From JACKAQ01 sp965227145 (GTDB taxonomy: Bacteria > Calditrichota > Calditrichia > RBG-13-44-9 > J075), in NCBI GenBank assembly GCA_965227145.1, contig OZ245730.1, positions 1,860,001 through 1,924,000 on the forward strand: a stretch of 64,000 bases of DNA, given 5' to 3'. Below are positions 18,006 to 26,365 of the stretch, in pieces. The position numbers were made by a program, and so were the translations under genes. The notes under the pieces are model-generated. The model was not told the DNA's origin. It ran no database searches and saw only the letters and a list, made by a program, of their open reading frames with translations. How positions within the stretch are numbered: the first letter of the stretch is position 1; each line of letters starts with the position of its first letter.

Positions 18006-19061
18006 ATGAGACAAAAGATGAGCAATATTTGCAAACAACTGCGCGTGATACTGATAACAATCCTGTTTGGTGCGATGCCCGTTTTGTCCCAAAGTTCACA
18101 GGATGTTTCATCAATCGACCGGGCCGGAACGACAGCTGGACAATTTTTAAAAATTGGAGCTGGTGCACGAGCGATTGGTTTGGGTAGTGCCTACACCGCA
18201 TTAACGGATGATATTTTGTCGATTTACTGGAATCCTGCCGGGTTATCCCGCATTCGCGGAAACGGGGAAGCCACCTTCAATCACGCCGAATGGCTGGCCG
18301 AAACCAACTACGATTTTGCAGCTTTTTCCATGAATCTCGGATCGATGGGTGCGCTCGGTATCCACATCACATCACTCAGTGTTCCCGAAGAACCCGTGCG
18401 CACAGTCGATAATCCCGACGGCACCGGTCAGTTTTGGGATGCAACAATGATATCCGGTGGTGTCAGCTATGCGCTGTCGCTAACCGAAGATTTTTCGATC
18501 GGTTTTACCGGAAAATTTGTTCAGGAAAAAATATTCAACCAAACTGCCCGTGGCGCCGCTGTCGATTTGGGTGTGATTTATCGCACGCCATTCCGTCGCT
18601 TATGGCTCGGTGCAGCTATTTCGAATTTCGGCACCAAAATGCAGCTCGACGGACGTGATCTCTACATTAATTACGATCCGTTTTCGCAAAGCGGTGGTGT
18701 GTCCAATGTGCCCTCCCAATACCGTCTCGAGCGATTCGAGTTACCGTTAACCATGCGTTTTGGTTTGGCGCTGGAAGCCTATAAAAATGACGATATCACT
18801 GTGCTGGCAGTTGCCGACGGTGTTCAGCCTAACGACAACGGCGAATACCTCAACAGCGGGCTGGAAGTCGGCGTAAAAAACACCATTTTCCTGCGCGGCG
18901 GCTACAAATCGCTCATGATGGAAAACAGCGAACAGGGCTTAACTTTCGGTGCAGGCATTCGCTACGATGCCGCCGGAACCAACCTGAAATTTGATTTCGG
19001 CTGGGCCGATTACGGTCGTTTGGAAAATGTCCAGTTTGTTTCTTTCACGGTGCGCTATTAA
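18006..19061 (+). CDS. PorV/PorQ-family outer-membrane barrel protein
   Basis: 351 residues with a signal peptide ending at PVLSQ. The N-terminal signature after it, GQFLKIGAGARAIGLGSAY followed by DDILSIYWNPAGLS, is typical of the PorV/PorQ (UPF0164-like, FadL-related) family, and the chain ends in an aromatic residue (FVSFTVRY) as outer-membrane barrels do. PorV carries T9SS cargo from the translocon SprA to the attachment complex, where the sorting domain is removed. In this phylum many loci carry a dedicated PorV-like gene next to a cargo. Here it lies 66 bases after the large surface protein, in the same direction, and before another cargo gene. Whether it is the general PorV or a local paralogue cannot be told. 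Confidence 0.82.
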   Translation: MRQKMSNICKQLRVILITILFGAMPVLSQSSQDVSSIDRAGTTAGQFLKIGAGARAIGLGSAYTALTDDILSIYWNPAGLSRIRGNGEATFNHAEWLAETNYDFAAFSMNLGSMGALGIHITSLSVPEEPVRTVDNPDGTGQFWDATMISGGVSYALSLTEDFSIGFTGKFVQEKIFNQTARGAAVDLGVIYRTPFRRLWLGAAISNFGTKMQLDGRDLYINYDPFSQSGGVSNVPSQYRLERFELPLTMRFGLALEAYKNDDITVLAVADGVQPNDNGEYLNSGLEVGVKNTIFLRGGYKSLMMENSEQGLTFGAGIRYDAAGTNLKFDFGWADYGRLENVQFVSFTVRY

Positions 19062-19093
19062 CCCATAGCGATACCCTGAAAACTGATAAAATA

Positions 19094-19123
19094 TTGAAAC
19101 ATACTTGATTTTAAAAATAATAG
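19094..19123 (+). promoter_or_regulatory. Possible promoter of the FG-GAP/CHRD cargo gene
   Basis: TTGAAA (19094-19099), 18-base spacer, TAATAG (19118-19123). A weak match; it would start a leader of about 150 bases that contains the hairpin at 19159-19206. Confidence 0.3.
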
Positions 19124-19158
19124 TGCCTATTTATATACATTCTTTGATGATGCACAGC

Positions 19159-19206
19159 AGGGCAGTAAAACAGCAAACCACTCCACGAAAGGAGGTGTAT
19201 TGCCCT
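19159..19206 (+). promoter_or_regulatory. Structured leader RNA upstream of the FG-GAP/CHRD cargo gene
   Basis: Two nested helices: outer AGGGCA/TGCCCT (19159-19164, 19201-19206) and inner CACTCC/GGAGGTG (19179-19184, 19191-19197) with an ACGAAA loop and one bulge. The inner arm contains AAGGAGGTG, a near-perfect anti-16S sequence, but the gene's own start is 73 bases further on with its own GGAGG. The GCAAACC...GAAA part recalls the c-di-GMP-I riboswitch, but the diagnostic second half (ACGCAAAGC) is missing, so I do not call one. Confidence 0.4.
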
Positions 19207-19279
19207 AACAGGATTTGACTTCAGCACTGATTCTTTTTACCCTAACAAACTCTAATCATTTAACCCTCTGGAGGTCAAT

Positions 19280-21889
19280 ATGAGAAAATTTGTAACGCCA
19301 ATGTTTATGGTGGCGATGTTGTTCTCGTTGACAGTATTTGGTCAAAACCGTTTCGACCGTCTTGCTACAATTGATGCAATGCCGGAAGATGTCGGTGGTT
19401 TCGGTAACTTTGTTGCCGGTGTCGACTTGGACAATGACGGGCTGCTGGAAATTTATACCGTCAATGATGACTGGTTTGATCAGGTTGGTTTGGACCTTGT
19501 TCCCCGTATTTATAAATATGAAGATGGTCCGAACGGATGGGAACTCGTATGGAGCACTCGCTTGCCGCTCGAATTCCAGAATACCTGGCCGGCACTCGCT
19601 GCAGGCGATCTGGATAACGACGGTAAAGCCGAAATTATCTGGACACCGACCAACAACACCGGTGGTGGCCTGCAGCCGAATCCCGAGCGTATTGTTGTTT
19701 TCGAAACCCCGGGTGATGGCAGCAACGGTATGGGTGTAGATAATGGTGACGGCACCTGGCGTCCGAATGCAAGCTGGACAATCGCATCCGTGAACAACGC
19801 AAACATCCGTCCTTTCAAAATTGTTATCGCAGACATCGACAGCGATGGCGTTGATGAAGTCGTTGCCAGCTGCCGTGCCGGCGATGGCATCCAGATTTAT
19901 TCAGTTGATAACGTACCCGATGCAGCCGACAGCTCCGATGTATGGACGCTGGAATTCAGCGGCGTAGCCGGAACGCATTACGATCTGGCAGTTATTGGAA
20001 ATACCGTTTATGGTATTCAGGATAACGGTAACGTAACATCCGTCAGCTGGGATGGCACCGCATATGTTATTGGTGCAACCCAGGCTGGTATCGCTGGTGG
20101 TGGCGCATGGAACTCTGCTCAGGTTGTCGATGTTGACGGTGACACCAATCCTGAAATCATTTTGGCTTCGTGGTCTACCGCGAGCAATAATGTGTATCTG
20201 ATGCAGCAAAGTGGCGATACGCTGCTTTCTTATTTGATCAAAGATGTGCCTGCTGAAGCCGGTCGTTTGTATGGCGGCGCAGCCGGTGATATCGATGGTG
20301 ACGGAATGCTCGATTTCGGTTTCGGAACCCGTGGTTCTTCGCCGAATGGCGCAATTTTCCGTTTGGAATATCAGGGTGGCGACGTAACAGATGAAGCCAA
20401 CTGGGCGCTGCAAATGGTTGACGCAGGTGTTTCTGATGCTCAACAATACGATCTGGCAGGAATGGCAGACTTGACCGGCGACGGAAAAGACGAATTCCTG
20501 TATTCCGGAACGCCTCGCGGACTCGGCCTTGGCACTCCGCCCCAGCCGGTTGTTATCCTTTCTGAAGTTAATATGAATGCTCCAGTCGTAGATGCAGTTG
20601 TCGACGTACCGAACGATCAAGGTCGTCAGGTATGGGTTGTATGGCAAGGTTCTGCAGACGATATGGGTGGCATGCGTTTCAGCGCAGACCTGAATGGCAA
20701 CAATCAACCGACGCCGATTGCAACCACAGGTCATGGCCGTGCAACGTTTACATTGAGCGAAAACGGCGATGCATTGCATTATATGTTGGAATCCTACAAT
20801 ATTGATGATGTAACAGCTTCCCATATTCACGTTGGTGAGCCCGGTGTAAATGGCGGCGTAACCGCATTCCTGTATTCCGGAACACCGGCTGGCCCGGTTA
20901 ACGGTGTTTTATCCAGCGGCGTGATTACCGAAGCTGACTTGCTCGGCGCATTTGCTGGCGATTTCGCAGGATTCGTAGACGCACTGATGAGCGGTGGATT
21001 GTATGTAAACGTGCATACTTCTGCCAATCCCGGTGGCGAAATTCGCGGACAAATCATGACCGATCCGCTGACCGCTGCACCGATGGCACCGACAGGCTTC
21101 ACTATCGAAAAATATGTTGTCTGGCGTATCGATGGCGGTTCGCTGCCGGTTCAAGTTGCTGAAGTTCAGGCTATTCAGTCAAGCCACTATGCAGCAGTTG
21201 TTCCGACACTTGGCGATGGCGAAGAGTATGTATCAACCTATGTTGTATCTTCCCACACTGCTAACGCGCTGGTCAACTGGAAATCCTTCCCGAAAGATGG
21301 CGTTTCCGAAGACAACCTGGCACCATCCGCACCGGGTAACGCTATGGTAAGTGCAACTCAGGGAACTGTCAACCTGACCTGGGAAGAATCTGTTGATGCA
21401 GATTTCGATTATTTCTCCGTTTACAGAAGTGATAATCCTGATGCATTGGGATCGTTGGTCGGTAACACTACCGGTATCGATTTCGTTGAAGAAAATGTGC
21501 CCAACGGCGACTGGTATTATCAGATTTCCGCAACAGACTTTAACGGAAACGAAGGCGATTACACTGTAGCATCAATTGTTGTTGGCATTGGTGACGACAA
21601 TAATCTGCCCAACGAATTCAGCCTCGAGCAAAACTATCCGAACCCCTTCAACCCGTCCACCAGCATTGAATTTGCGTTGCCTCAAACCGTGGACGTATCG
21701 TTGAAGATTTACAACATCCGTGGCCAGTTGGTTAAAACACTGGTTGACGGATCCAAATCTGCCGGCCGTTACAGCTTAACCTGGGACGGAACCGACAATT
21801 TTGGTTCGCGCGTAGCCAGCGGAACGTATATTTATTCCATCAAAGCTGGTGAATTTGTAAATAACAAGAAGATGGTACTGCTGAAGTAA
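19280..21889 (+). CDS. T9SS cargo protein: FG-GAP repeats, CHRD domain, Fn3-like domain, type A sorting domain
   Basis: 869 residues; CTGGAGG seven bases before the ATG and a signal peptide ending LTVFGQ. Residues about 20-430 hold FG-GAP/VCBS repeats with D-x-D-x-D-G cores (GVDLDNDGLLEIYTV, DLDNDGKAEIIW, DIDSDGVDEVVA, DIDGDGMLDFGF). Residues about 455-595 are a CHRD domain, recognisable by ASHIHVGEPGVNGGVTAFLY and YVNVHTSANPGGEIRGQI. An Fn3-like segment is at about 675-770 (VNLTWEESVDADFDYFSVYR). The last 90 residues are a canonical type A sorting domain (EQNYPNPFNPSTSIEFALP ... KKMVLLK). It is the last gene of the outer-membrane locus and is closed by a strong terminator. CHRD domains are of unsettled function; adhesion or ligand binding at the cell surface is a reasonable guess. 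Confidence 0.9.
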   Translation: MRKFVTPMFMVAMLFSLTVFGQNRFDRLATIDAMPEDVGGFGNFVAGVDLDNDGLLEIYTVNDDWFDQVGLDLVPRIYKYEDGPNGWELVWSTRLPLEFQNTWPALAAGDLDNDGKAEIIWTPTNNTGGGLQPNPERIVVFETPGDGSNGMGVDNGDGTWRPNASWTIASVNNANIRPFKIVIADIDSDGVDEVVASCRAGDGIQIYSVDNVPDAADSSDVWTLEFSGVAGTHYDLAVIGNTVYGIQDNGNVTSVSWDGTAYVIGATQAGIAGGGAWNSAQVVDVDGDTNPEIILASWSTASNNVYLMQQSGDTLLSYLIKDVPAEAGRLYGGAAGDIDGDGMLDFGFGTRGSSPNGAIFRLEYQGGDVTDEANWALQMVDAGVSDAQQYDLAGMADLTGDGKDEFLYSGTPRGLGLGTPPQPVVILSEVNMNAPVVDAVVDVPNDQGRQVWVVWQGSADDMGGMRFSADLNGNNQPTPIATTGHGRATFTLSENGDALHYMLESYNIDDVTASHIHVGEPGVNGGVTAFLYSGTPAGPVNGVLSSGVITEADLLGAFAGDFAGFVDALMSGGLYVNVHTSANPGGEIRGQIMTDPLTAAPMAPTGFTIEKYVVWRIDGGSLPVQVAEVQAIQSSHYAAVVPTLGDGEEYVSTYVVSSHTANALVNWKSFPKDGVSEDNLAPSAPGNAMVSATQGTVNLTWEESVDADFDYFSVYRSDNPDALGSLVGNTTGIDFVEENVPNGDWYYQISATDFNGNEGDYTVASIVVGIGDDNNLPNEFSLEQNYPNPFNPSTSIEFALPQTVDVSLKIYNIRGQLVKTLVDGSKSAGRYSLTWDGTDNFGSRVASGTYIYSIKAGEFVNNKKMVLLK

Positions 21890-21920
21890 TTGGCTGTAAC
21901 ATTTGATTTTATGTAGTGAA

Positions 21921-21949
21921 AAGGGTCTTCATTTGAAGACCCTTTTTTT
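21921..21949 (+). terminator. Intrinsic terminator after the FG-GAP/CHRD cargo gene
   Basis: AAGGGTCTTC (21921-21930) pairs with GAAGACCCTT (21935-21944) across a 4-base loop, followed by seven T. It falls inside an upstream extension of the next open frame, which helps to reject that longer start. Confidence 0.92.
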
Positions 21950-21959
21950 ATTCCAAAAA

Positions 21960-22571
21960 ATGAGGCTGCAGTTGATTTACATTTTGGATTTGATCGGGAC
22001 ATTTGTGTTTGCAGTCAGTGGCATTTCCACTGCGCGGGAAAAACAGTTTGACCTGTTCGGTGCCGCGGTGATCGCTTTTGTGACAGCCGTTGGCGGCGGC
22101 ACGCTGCGGGATGTGCTGATCGGTAGCCAACCCGTCGGCTGGATGATGGACGAAAATTATATTTTGTGCATCGGATTGGCTGTGGTTGCGGGAATTCTGT
22201 TGAAAAAACCGGTGCACAATTTGCGGCATACCCTGTTTTTGTTCGATGCCATCGGTATCGGTTTGTTCACCATTTTGGGATTGGAAAAAACGCTGTCGTT
22301 TGGTATTTCGCCGGTTATCGCGCTGATGATGGGTGTTGTTTCTGCGGTATTTGGCGGAATTATCCGCGATTTGCTGACCAACGAAGTGCCGCTGATTTTC
22401 CGGAAAGAATTTTACGCAACCGCTTGCATTGCGGGCGGTGTGCTGTATCTGGCAATAAAACAGGTGCTCCCGAATGATGATGTGAGTATCGCGATCACCG
22501 TTTTGTTTATTATTGCGCTTCGGGTGCTGGCGGTGAAAAAAAAATGGGGATTGCCCATCATGTCCAGATGA
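21960..22571 (+). CDS. TRIC-type cation channel family protein (UPF0126)
   Basis: 203 residues from ATG 21960. The frame extends upstream to 21903, but that part is the terminator hairpin of the preceding gene, so I take the later start, although no clear ribosome site is visible. The protein has two tandem UPF0126 units with about seven membrane helices; both units carry the glycine-rich pore segment, AVGGGTLRDVLIG in the first and VFGGIIRDLLTNEVPLIF in the second. Prokaryotic TRIC proteins (YicG-like) form trimeric potassium-selective channels in the inner membrane. It converges on fabH, whose terminator lies in this gene's 3' end. Confidence 0.88.
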   Translation: MRLQLIYILDLIGTFVFAVSGISTAREKQFDLFGAAVIAFVTAVGGGTLRDVLIGSQPVGWMMDENYILCIGLAVVAGILLKKPVHNLRHTLFLFDAIGIGLFTILGLEKTLSFGISPVIALMMGVVSAVFGGIIRDLLTNEVPLIFRKEFYATACIAGGVLYLAIKQVLPNDDVSIAITVLFIIALRVLAVKKKWGLPIMSR

Positions 22572-22582
22572 AAATCCCCATT
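22536..22582 (-). terminator. Intrinsic terminator of fabH, inside the TRIC gene's 3' end
   Basis: On the minus strand AATGGGGATT (22582-22573) pairs with AATCCCCATT (22552-22543) and is followed directly by an eight-base T-run (complement of A 22536-22544). It overlaps the last 12 codons of the convergent TRIC gene. Confidence 0.75.
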
Positions 22583-22609
22583 ATAAGTTGTTGTAAATAT
22601 TGATGATAA

Positions 22610-23602
22610 TCAGAATCTAATCAGCGCAGAGCCCCATGTAAATCCCGCCCCGAATGCAGCGATGCAAACCAGTGAATTATCCTTTATTCGTCCTTCCTGC
22701 CACACTTCGCTCATTGCAATTGGAATAGAAGCCGCAGTTGTGTTGCCATATTTTTGGATATTGCTGACCACTTTTTCCTCCGGAATTCCCAGCCGTGAGC
22801 CAACCGCCTGCGTGATCCGCAGGTTCGCCTGATGGGGAATCAGCAAATCAAGATCGTCAACCGTGTAGCCGGTAGCTTCCAGCGCCTCATGAATCACTTT
22901 CGGGAATTTGGTGATCGCATGTTTGAACACGTATTGCCCATCCATATTAATTTTCACGCCATCGCCGGGAATTTCCGGGTCGAAAGGAATTGTTTTGGGC
23001 AGATACGGTGAGATGCCGGAAAGGGGAGTGGCATGTCGTCCGTCGGCATGAATATGGGTGGTCAGCACACCTTTTTTGGGGTCGTCAATCGCGGAGAGAA
23101 CTGCGGCGCCCGCGCCGTCCGCAAAAATAACTGCGGTATTTCGGCCATGCGTGGTTTTATCCAGACAGTGGCTGACCGCCTCTGCTCCAACAACCAGAAT
23201 ATTTTTATACAATCCGGATTTGATAAAACTGTTAGCGATTGTCACGCTGTAAACAAAACCGGAGCAGGCATTGCGCACATCAATTGCGGGAATGCCGGGA
23301 ATACCAAGCTTTTCCCCCAAAATGCAACCGCCGCCGGGAAAAACATGGTCGGATATCAGCGTTGCAAAAATAATGCAATCGATATCCGCAGCCTGCAAAC
23401 CGGCATTTTCCAACGCCATTTGCGCTGCCGCGTGCGACATGCTGCCAATTGTGTCATTCTCCGTCATCCAGCGTCGGGTTACAATGCCGGTGCGCTCCTG
23501 AATCCATTCGTCGGATGTCTCCATCAGTGCTTCCAAATCCTGATTGGTAACCACTCGTTCGGGCAAATAATGTCCTAATCCGGTAATCGCTGCATTTTTC
23601 AT
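22610..23602 (-). CDS. fabH: 3-oxoacyl-ACP synthase III (FabH)
   Basis: 330 residues. The ATG at 23600-23602 follows AGGGGGAA; the frame is open upstream, but the protein family begins here (MKNAAITGLGHYLPE). FabH condenses an acyl-CoA with malonyl-ACP to start fatty-acid synthesis in the cytoplasm. The catalytic triad is present: Cys about 113 in VRNACSGF, His in LIPHQANLRI, Asn in QKYGNTTAAS. It is of normal length. It is not in a fab gene cluster here; its neighbours are a threonine-dehydrogenase-like SDR 94 bases upstream and a convergent TRIC gene. Choice of primer (straight or branched) cannot be read from sequence. Confidence 0.93.
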   Translation of the reverse strand: MKNAAITGLGHYLPERVVTNQDLEALMETSDEWIQERTGIVTRRWMTENDTIGSMSHAAAQMALENAGLQAADIDCIIFATLISDHVFPGGGCILGEKLGIPGIPAIDVRNACSGFVYSVTIANSFIKSGLYKNILVVGAEAVSHCLDKTTHGRNTAVIFADGAGAAVLSAIDDPKKGVLTTHIHADGRHATPLSGISPYLPKTIPFDPEIPGDGVKINMDGQYVFKHAITKFPKVIHEALEATGYTVDDLDLLIPHQANLRITQAVGSRLGIPEEKVVSNIQKYGNTTAASIPIAMSEVWQEGRIKDNSLVCIAAFGAGFTWGSALIRF

Positions 23603-23696
23603 TGGATTCCCCCTGCGTCGCGTTTTCAAACGATTGTTTTTTAATGCGTTACAACTGCGAAAAAATATACTAAAAAATGATGACAACCGCGAACAA

Positions 23697-24644
23697 TCAA
23701 ACCATCGATTTTCGCGTCAATCTTTCCAACATATCTTTGGTCATCGCATCCAGCGAAAAATCCGGTTGCCAGCCCCAATCCTTCCGGGCGTTTGAATCAT
23801 CAATAGAATGCGGCCAGGATTCGGCAATCTGCTGCCGGAAATCGGGTTTGTAATCGCAGTTAAATTCTGGCGTGTATTTTTGGATCGATTCGGTGATTTG
23901 CGCGGGCGTTAGCGAAAGTGCATGAACATTGTAATTTCTGCGGGACAATTGGTTCGCCGGTGCATCCGCCAGATCCAGAATCGCTTTGATTGCATCCGGC
24001 ATATACATGAACGGCAGTGGCGTTTGCTGCGCGATAAACGAGGTGCAATTGTGCTTTTGCGATGCGGCGATATACATCTCAACTGCAAAATCGGTTGTGC
24101 CGCCGCCGGGCAGCGTTTCGGCGCTGATAATGCCGGGATAGCGCAGCGATCGCGTATCAATACCATATTTGTGGTGATAATATTGCATCAGTTTTTCGCC
24201 GGCAACTTTGGTTACGCCATACATTGTGGAAGGATTGAGCGCCACATCGTCCGGCGTTTTGTCCTTTGGCGCATCGCTGCCGAATACCGCGATAGTGCTC
24301 GGCGCCAGCACTTTCTCAACGGATTTTCGGCGGGCAACTTCCAGAATATTCATCAATCCCTGCAAATTTACTTCGTAAGCCATTTGCGGATTCTGCTCGC
24401 CGTAGGCGGATAAAATAGCCGCCATGTGAAAGATGGTATCGATATCATTTTCGACCACCAGCTTTGCGGTCATGTGCGCATCGAGAACGTTTAAATATTT
24501 GAAATGACAAAACTTACGGACCATTGCTGTGGGCTTTTGAATATCTGTCGCGATAACTCTTTCCGAACCAAAACGTTTGCCTAATGCCACAACCAGTTCC
24601 GATCCGATCTGCCCGCACGCACCTGTAACAAGAATTTGCTTCAT
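23697..24644 (-). CDS. NAD-dependent L-threonine 3-dehydrogenase-like extended SDR
   Basis: 315 residues from ATG 24642-24644, with AGGAAA upstream (an in-frame ATG 15 bases earlier overlaps that site). Rossmann motif TGACGQIGSELV at residues 7-18, Ser/Thr in APSTIAVFG, and the Tyr-x3-Lys pair in TMYGVTKVAGE. The segment SLRYPGIIS and the overall shape match the SDR-type threonine 3-dehydrogenases, which oxidise threonine to 2-amino-3-ketobutyrate. They are related to UDP-galactose epimerases, but the sugar-nucleotide-binding pattern is not evident. The usual partner, 2-amino-3-ketobutyrate CoA ligase (kbl), is not in the window, so the pathway assignment rests on similarity alone. Confidence 0.8.
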   Translation of the reverse strand: MKQILVTGACGQIGSELVVALGKRFGSERVIATDIQKPTAMVRKFCHFKYLNVLDAHMTAKLVVENDIDTIFHMAAILSAYGEQNPQMAYEVNLQGLMNILEVARRKSVEKVLAPSTIAVFGSDAPKDKTPDDVALNPSTMYGVTKVAGEKLMQYYHHKYGIDTRSLRYPGIISAETLPGGGTTDFAVEMYIAASQKHNCTSFIAQQTPLPFMYMPDAIKAILDLADAPANQLSRRNYNVHALSLTPAQITESIQKYTPEFNCDYKPDFRQQIAESWPHSIDDSNARKDWGWQPDFSLDAMTKDMLERLTRKSMV

Positions 24645-24919
24645 GAAATTTCCTATCATTTATTAAAATGTCGCAGCCTGAAAAGATCATTAATAAATGC
24701 CGTATATTCAAGGAATTGTTAAAATTCTGAACCATACGCAAATAATATTTCCGTCATAAATATAAGAAATTTGAGCAGAATGTTGATAATGAATTGTCGA
24801 ATCCTGCTGCGATGGGCATACCCGGAATTGCCCGCCAAAATATTCTCCCCGCTTTTGCACCCGGTTGCATTCAGCCGGAAAAATGAGTATGTTTAAGCTG
24901 ACAAACAGATGAGGCAGTA

Positions 24920-26020
24920 ATGTTAGGCTTTCGTTTTTCCGATTTTCAACCAACCGAAGATGGCGCATCCCAATTTGAAAAATTGCTGGATTTGTTCATG
25001 CAAATTTTGACAAAAGTATCCGGGGATGTTGCCGAAGCGCTCCATTGGCTAAATCTGCTGGACAGAAAATATAAACTGACCGACGAAGCATACGGGATGG
25101 GCGATTTTATCCAGGATTTGAAAGATAAAGGCTACATAAAAGAAGACGAACCGGGCAGCGGGCAATTTCTGTTGACCGCCAAATCTGAGCAAACCATACG
25201 ACAACGCTCGCTGGAAGAAATTTTCGGCAAATTGAAAAAAGCCCAACGCGGTTCGCACAGAACCTCGTTTTCCGGTTTGGGCGATGAGCCGACAACCGAT
25301 CGCAGAAGTTACCAGTTTGGCGACAGCATCGAACAGATTGCCATGACCGACAGTTTACGAAACGCCCAAATTCATCACGGTATCGGAAATTTTCAGATGA
25401 CCGAAGATGATCTCGAAGTGGTTGAAAATGAGTATAAAACCCAAACATCCACAGTGCTGATGATCGACATTTCTCATTCGATGATTTTATACGGAGAAGA
25501 TCGCATCACTCCCGCAAAAAAAGTTGCTATGGCGCTGGCGGAGTTGATCACCAAACGCTACCCGAAAGATACGCTCGATATCATCACATTTGGAAACGAT
25601 GCCCAGCAAATTGAAATCAAAGATTTACCATATCTGGAAGTTGGCCCCTACCACACAAACACGGTAGCCGGACTGGAGTTAGCGATGGATATTTTGCGGC
25701 GTCGCAAAAATCCCAACAAACAAATTTTTATGATTACCGACGGCAAGCCAACCTGTTTAAAGGAAGGATTGAATTATTACAAAAATGCCTTCGGGCTGGA
25801 TCGCAAAATTGTTAACCGGACCTTGCGGCTTGCCGGGCAGTGCCGCCGGTTAAATATTGTAATTACGACATTTATGATTGCCAACGACCCGTATTTACAG
25901 CAGTTTGTGCGGGATTTTACCCAGGTGAATAACGGCCGCGCATTTTATTCCTCGCTCAATGGTCTCGGGGAATATCTGTTCGAGGACTACGTTCGCAACC
26001 GCCGACGCCGGTTACGTTAG
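24920..26020 (+). CDS. VWA-domain protein
   Basis: 366 residues; GAGG lies shortly before the ATG. The N-terminal 150 residues are helical with no recognised domain. Residues about 175-360 form a von Willebrand A domain with a MIDAS start VLMIDISHSM (D-x-S-x-S) and later Thr/Asp positions (FMITDGKPT). The tail is very basic (RNRRRRLR). No signal peptide or membrane helix, so it is cytoplasmic. Proteins of this class usually work with a MoxR-type or Mg-chelatase-type AAA ATPase, but none is adjacent. It is divergent from the threonine-dehydrogenase-like gene. The function is probably metal-dependent protein-protein interaction in assembly of some complex. Confidence 0.75.
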   Translation: MLGFRFSDFQPTEDGASQFEKLLDLFMQILTKVSGDVAEALHWLNLLDRKYKLTDEAYGMGDFIQDLKDKGYIKEDEPGSGQFLLTAKSEQTIRQRSLEEIFGKLKKAQRGSHRTSFSGLGDEPTTDRRSYQFGDSIEQIAMTDSLRNAQIHHGIGNFQMTEDDLEVVENEYKTQTSTVLMIDISHSMILYGEDRITPAKKVAMALAELITKRYPKDTLDIITFGNDAQQIEIKDLPYLEVGPYHTNTVAGLELAMDILRRRKNPNKQIFMITDGKPTCLKEGLNYYKNAFGLDRKIVNRTLRLAGQCRRLNIVITTFMIANDPYLQQFVRDFTQVNNGRAFYSSLNGLGEYLFEDYVRNRRRRLR

Positions 26021-26365
26021 TTTGCAGAAAACAGCCAATTGTCAAATATCATTAAAATTAAAATGATTCCAACTTTTCCCCAAAATTCCTAATAATTAAA
26101 CGGTATTTGGGTAGCAGTTTGTCACAATAGTCCGGGCAGATGTCATTCCTGCGAAGGCAGGAATCTACAGGTTTTCAGCAATGATATTCTGTCAGCTACA
26201 CAAGTATTAAACGGGTTTAGAAATAGAGATAGCTGTTTTATTTTTGGATTGCCTTGCATATATTTCTGATAACTTTTCCAAAAGTTAATTATTGTTGAGT
26301 GCAGTTTTTTTGAATTACATTGAATAATTGTCCCCATAAAACCATTACTAAAAGGAGCTTTTGCG
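26021..26365. other. Intergenic region with a palindromic repeat
   Basis: 345 bases between the VWA gene and the DUF2853 gene. Apart from the repeat copy at 26142-26202 and AAAGGAG before the next ATG, I see only A/T-rich sequence and no gene. Confidence 0.5.
26142..26202 (+). repeat. Palindromic intergenic repeat, copy 2
   Basis: Begins GTCATTCCTGCGAAGGCAGG; the stem ATTCCTGC/GCAGGAAT with a GAAG loop is identical to the copy at 33059. The homology continues about 40 bases to the right (CAGG-TTTCA-CAAT ... AGCTAC-CAA), with a small insertion. Confidence 0.75.

Noticed and set aside
19159..19206. c-di-GMP-I riboswitch
   Set aside because: Only the first half resembles the consensus; the ACGCAAAGC half and the tetraloop receptor are missing.
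21903..21959. Longer N-terminus for the TRIC channel gene
   Set aside because: Those codons form the terminator hairpin of the previous gene, and the family begins at the ATG at 21960.
26142..26202. CRISPR repeat
   Set aside because: Copies are thousands of bases apart, palindromic and not arranged with regular spacers.
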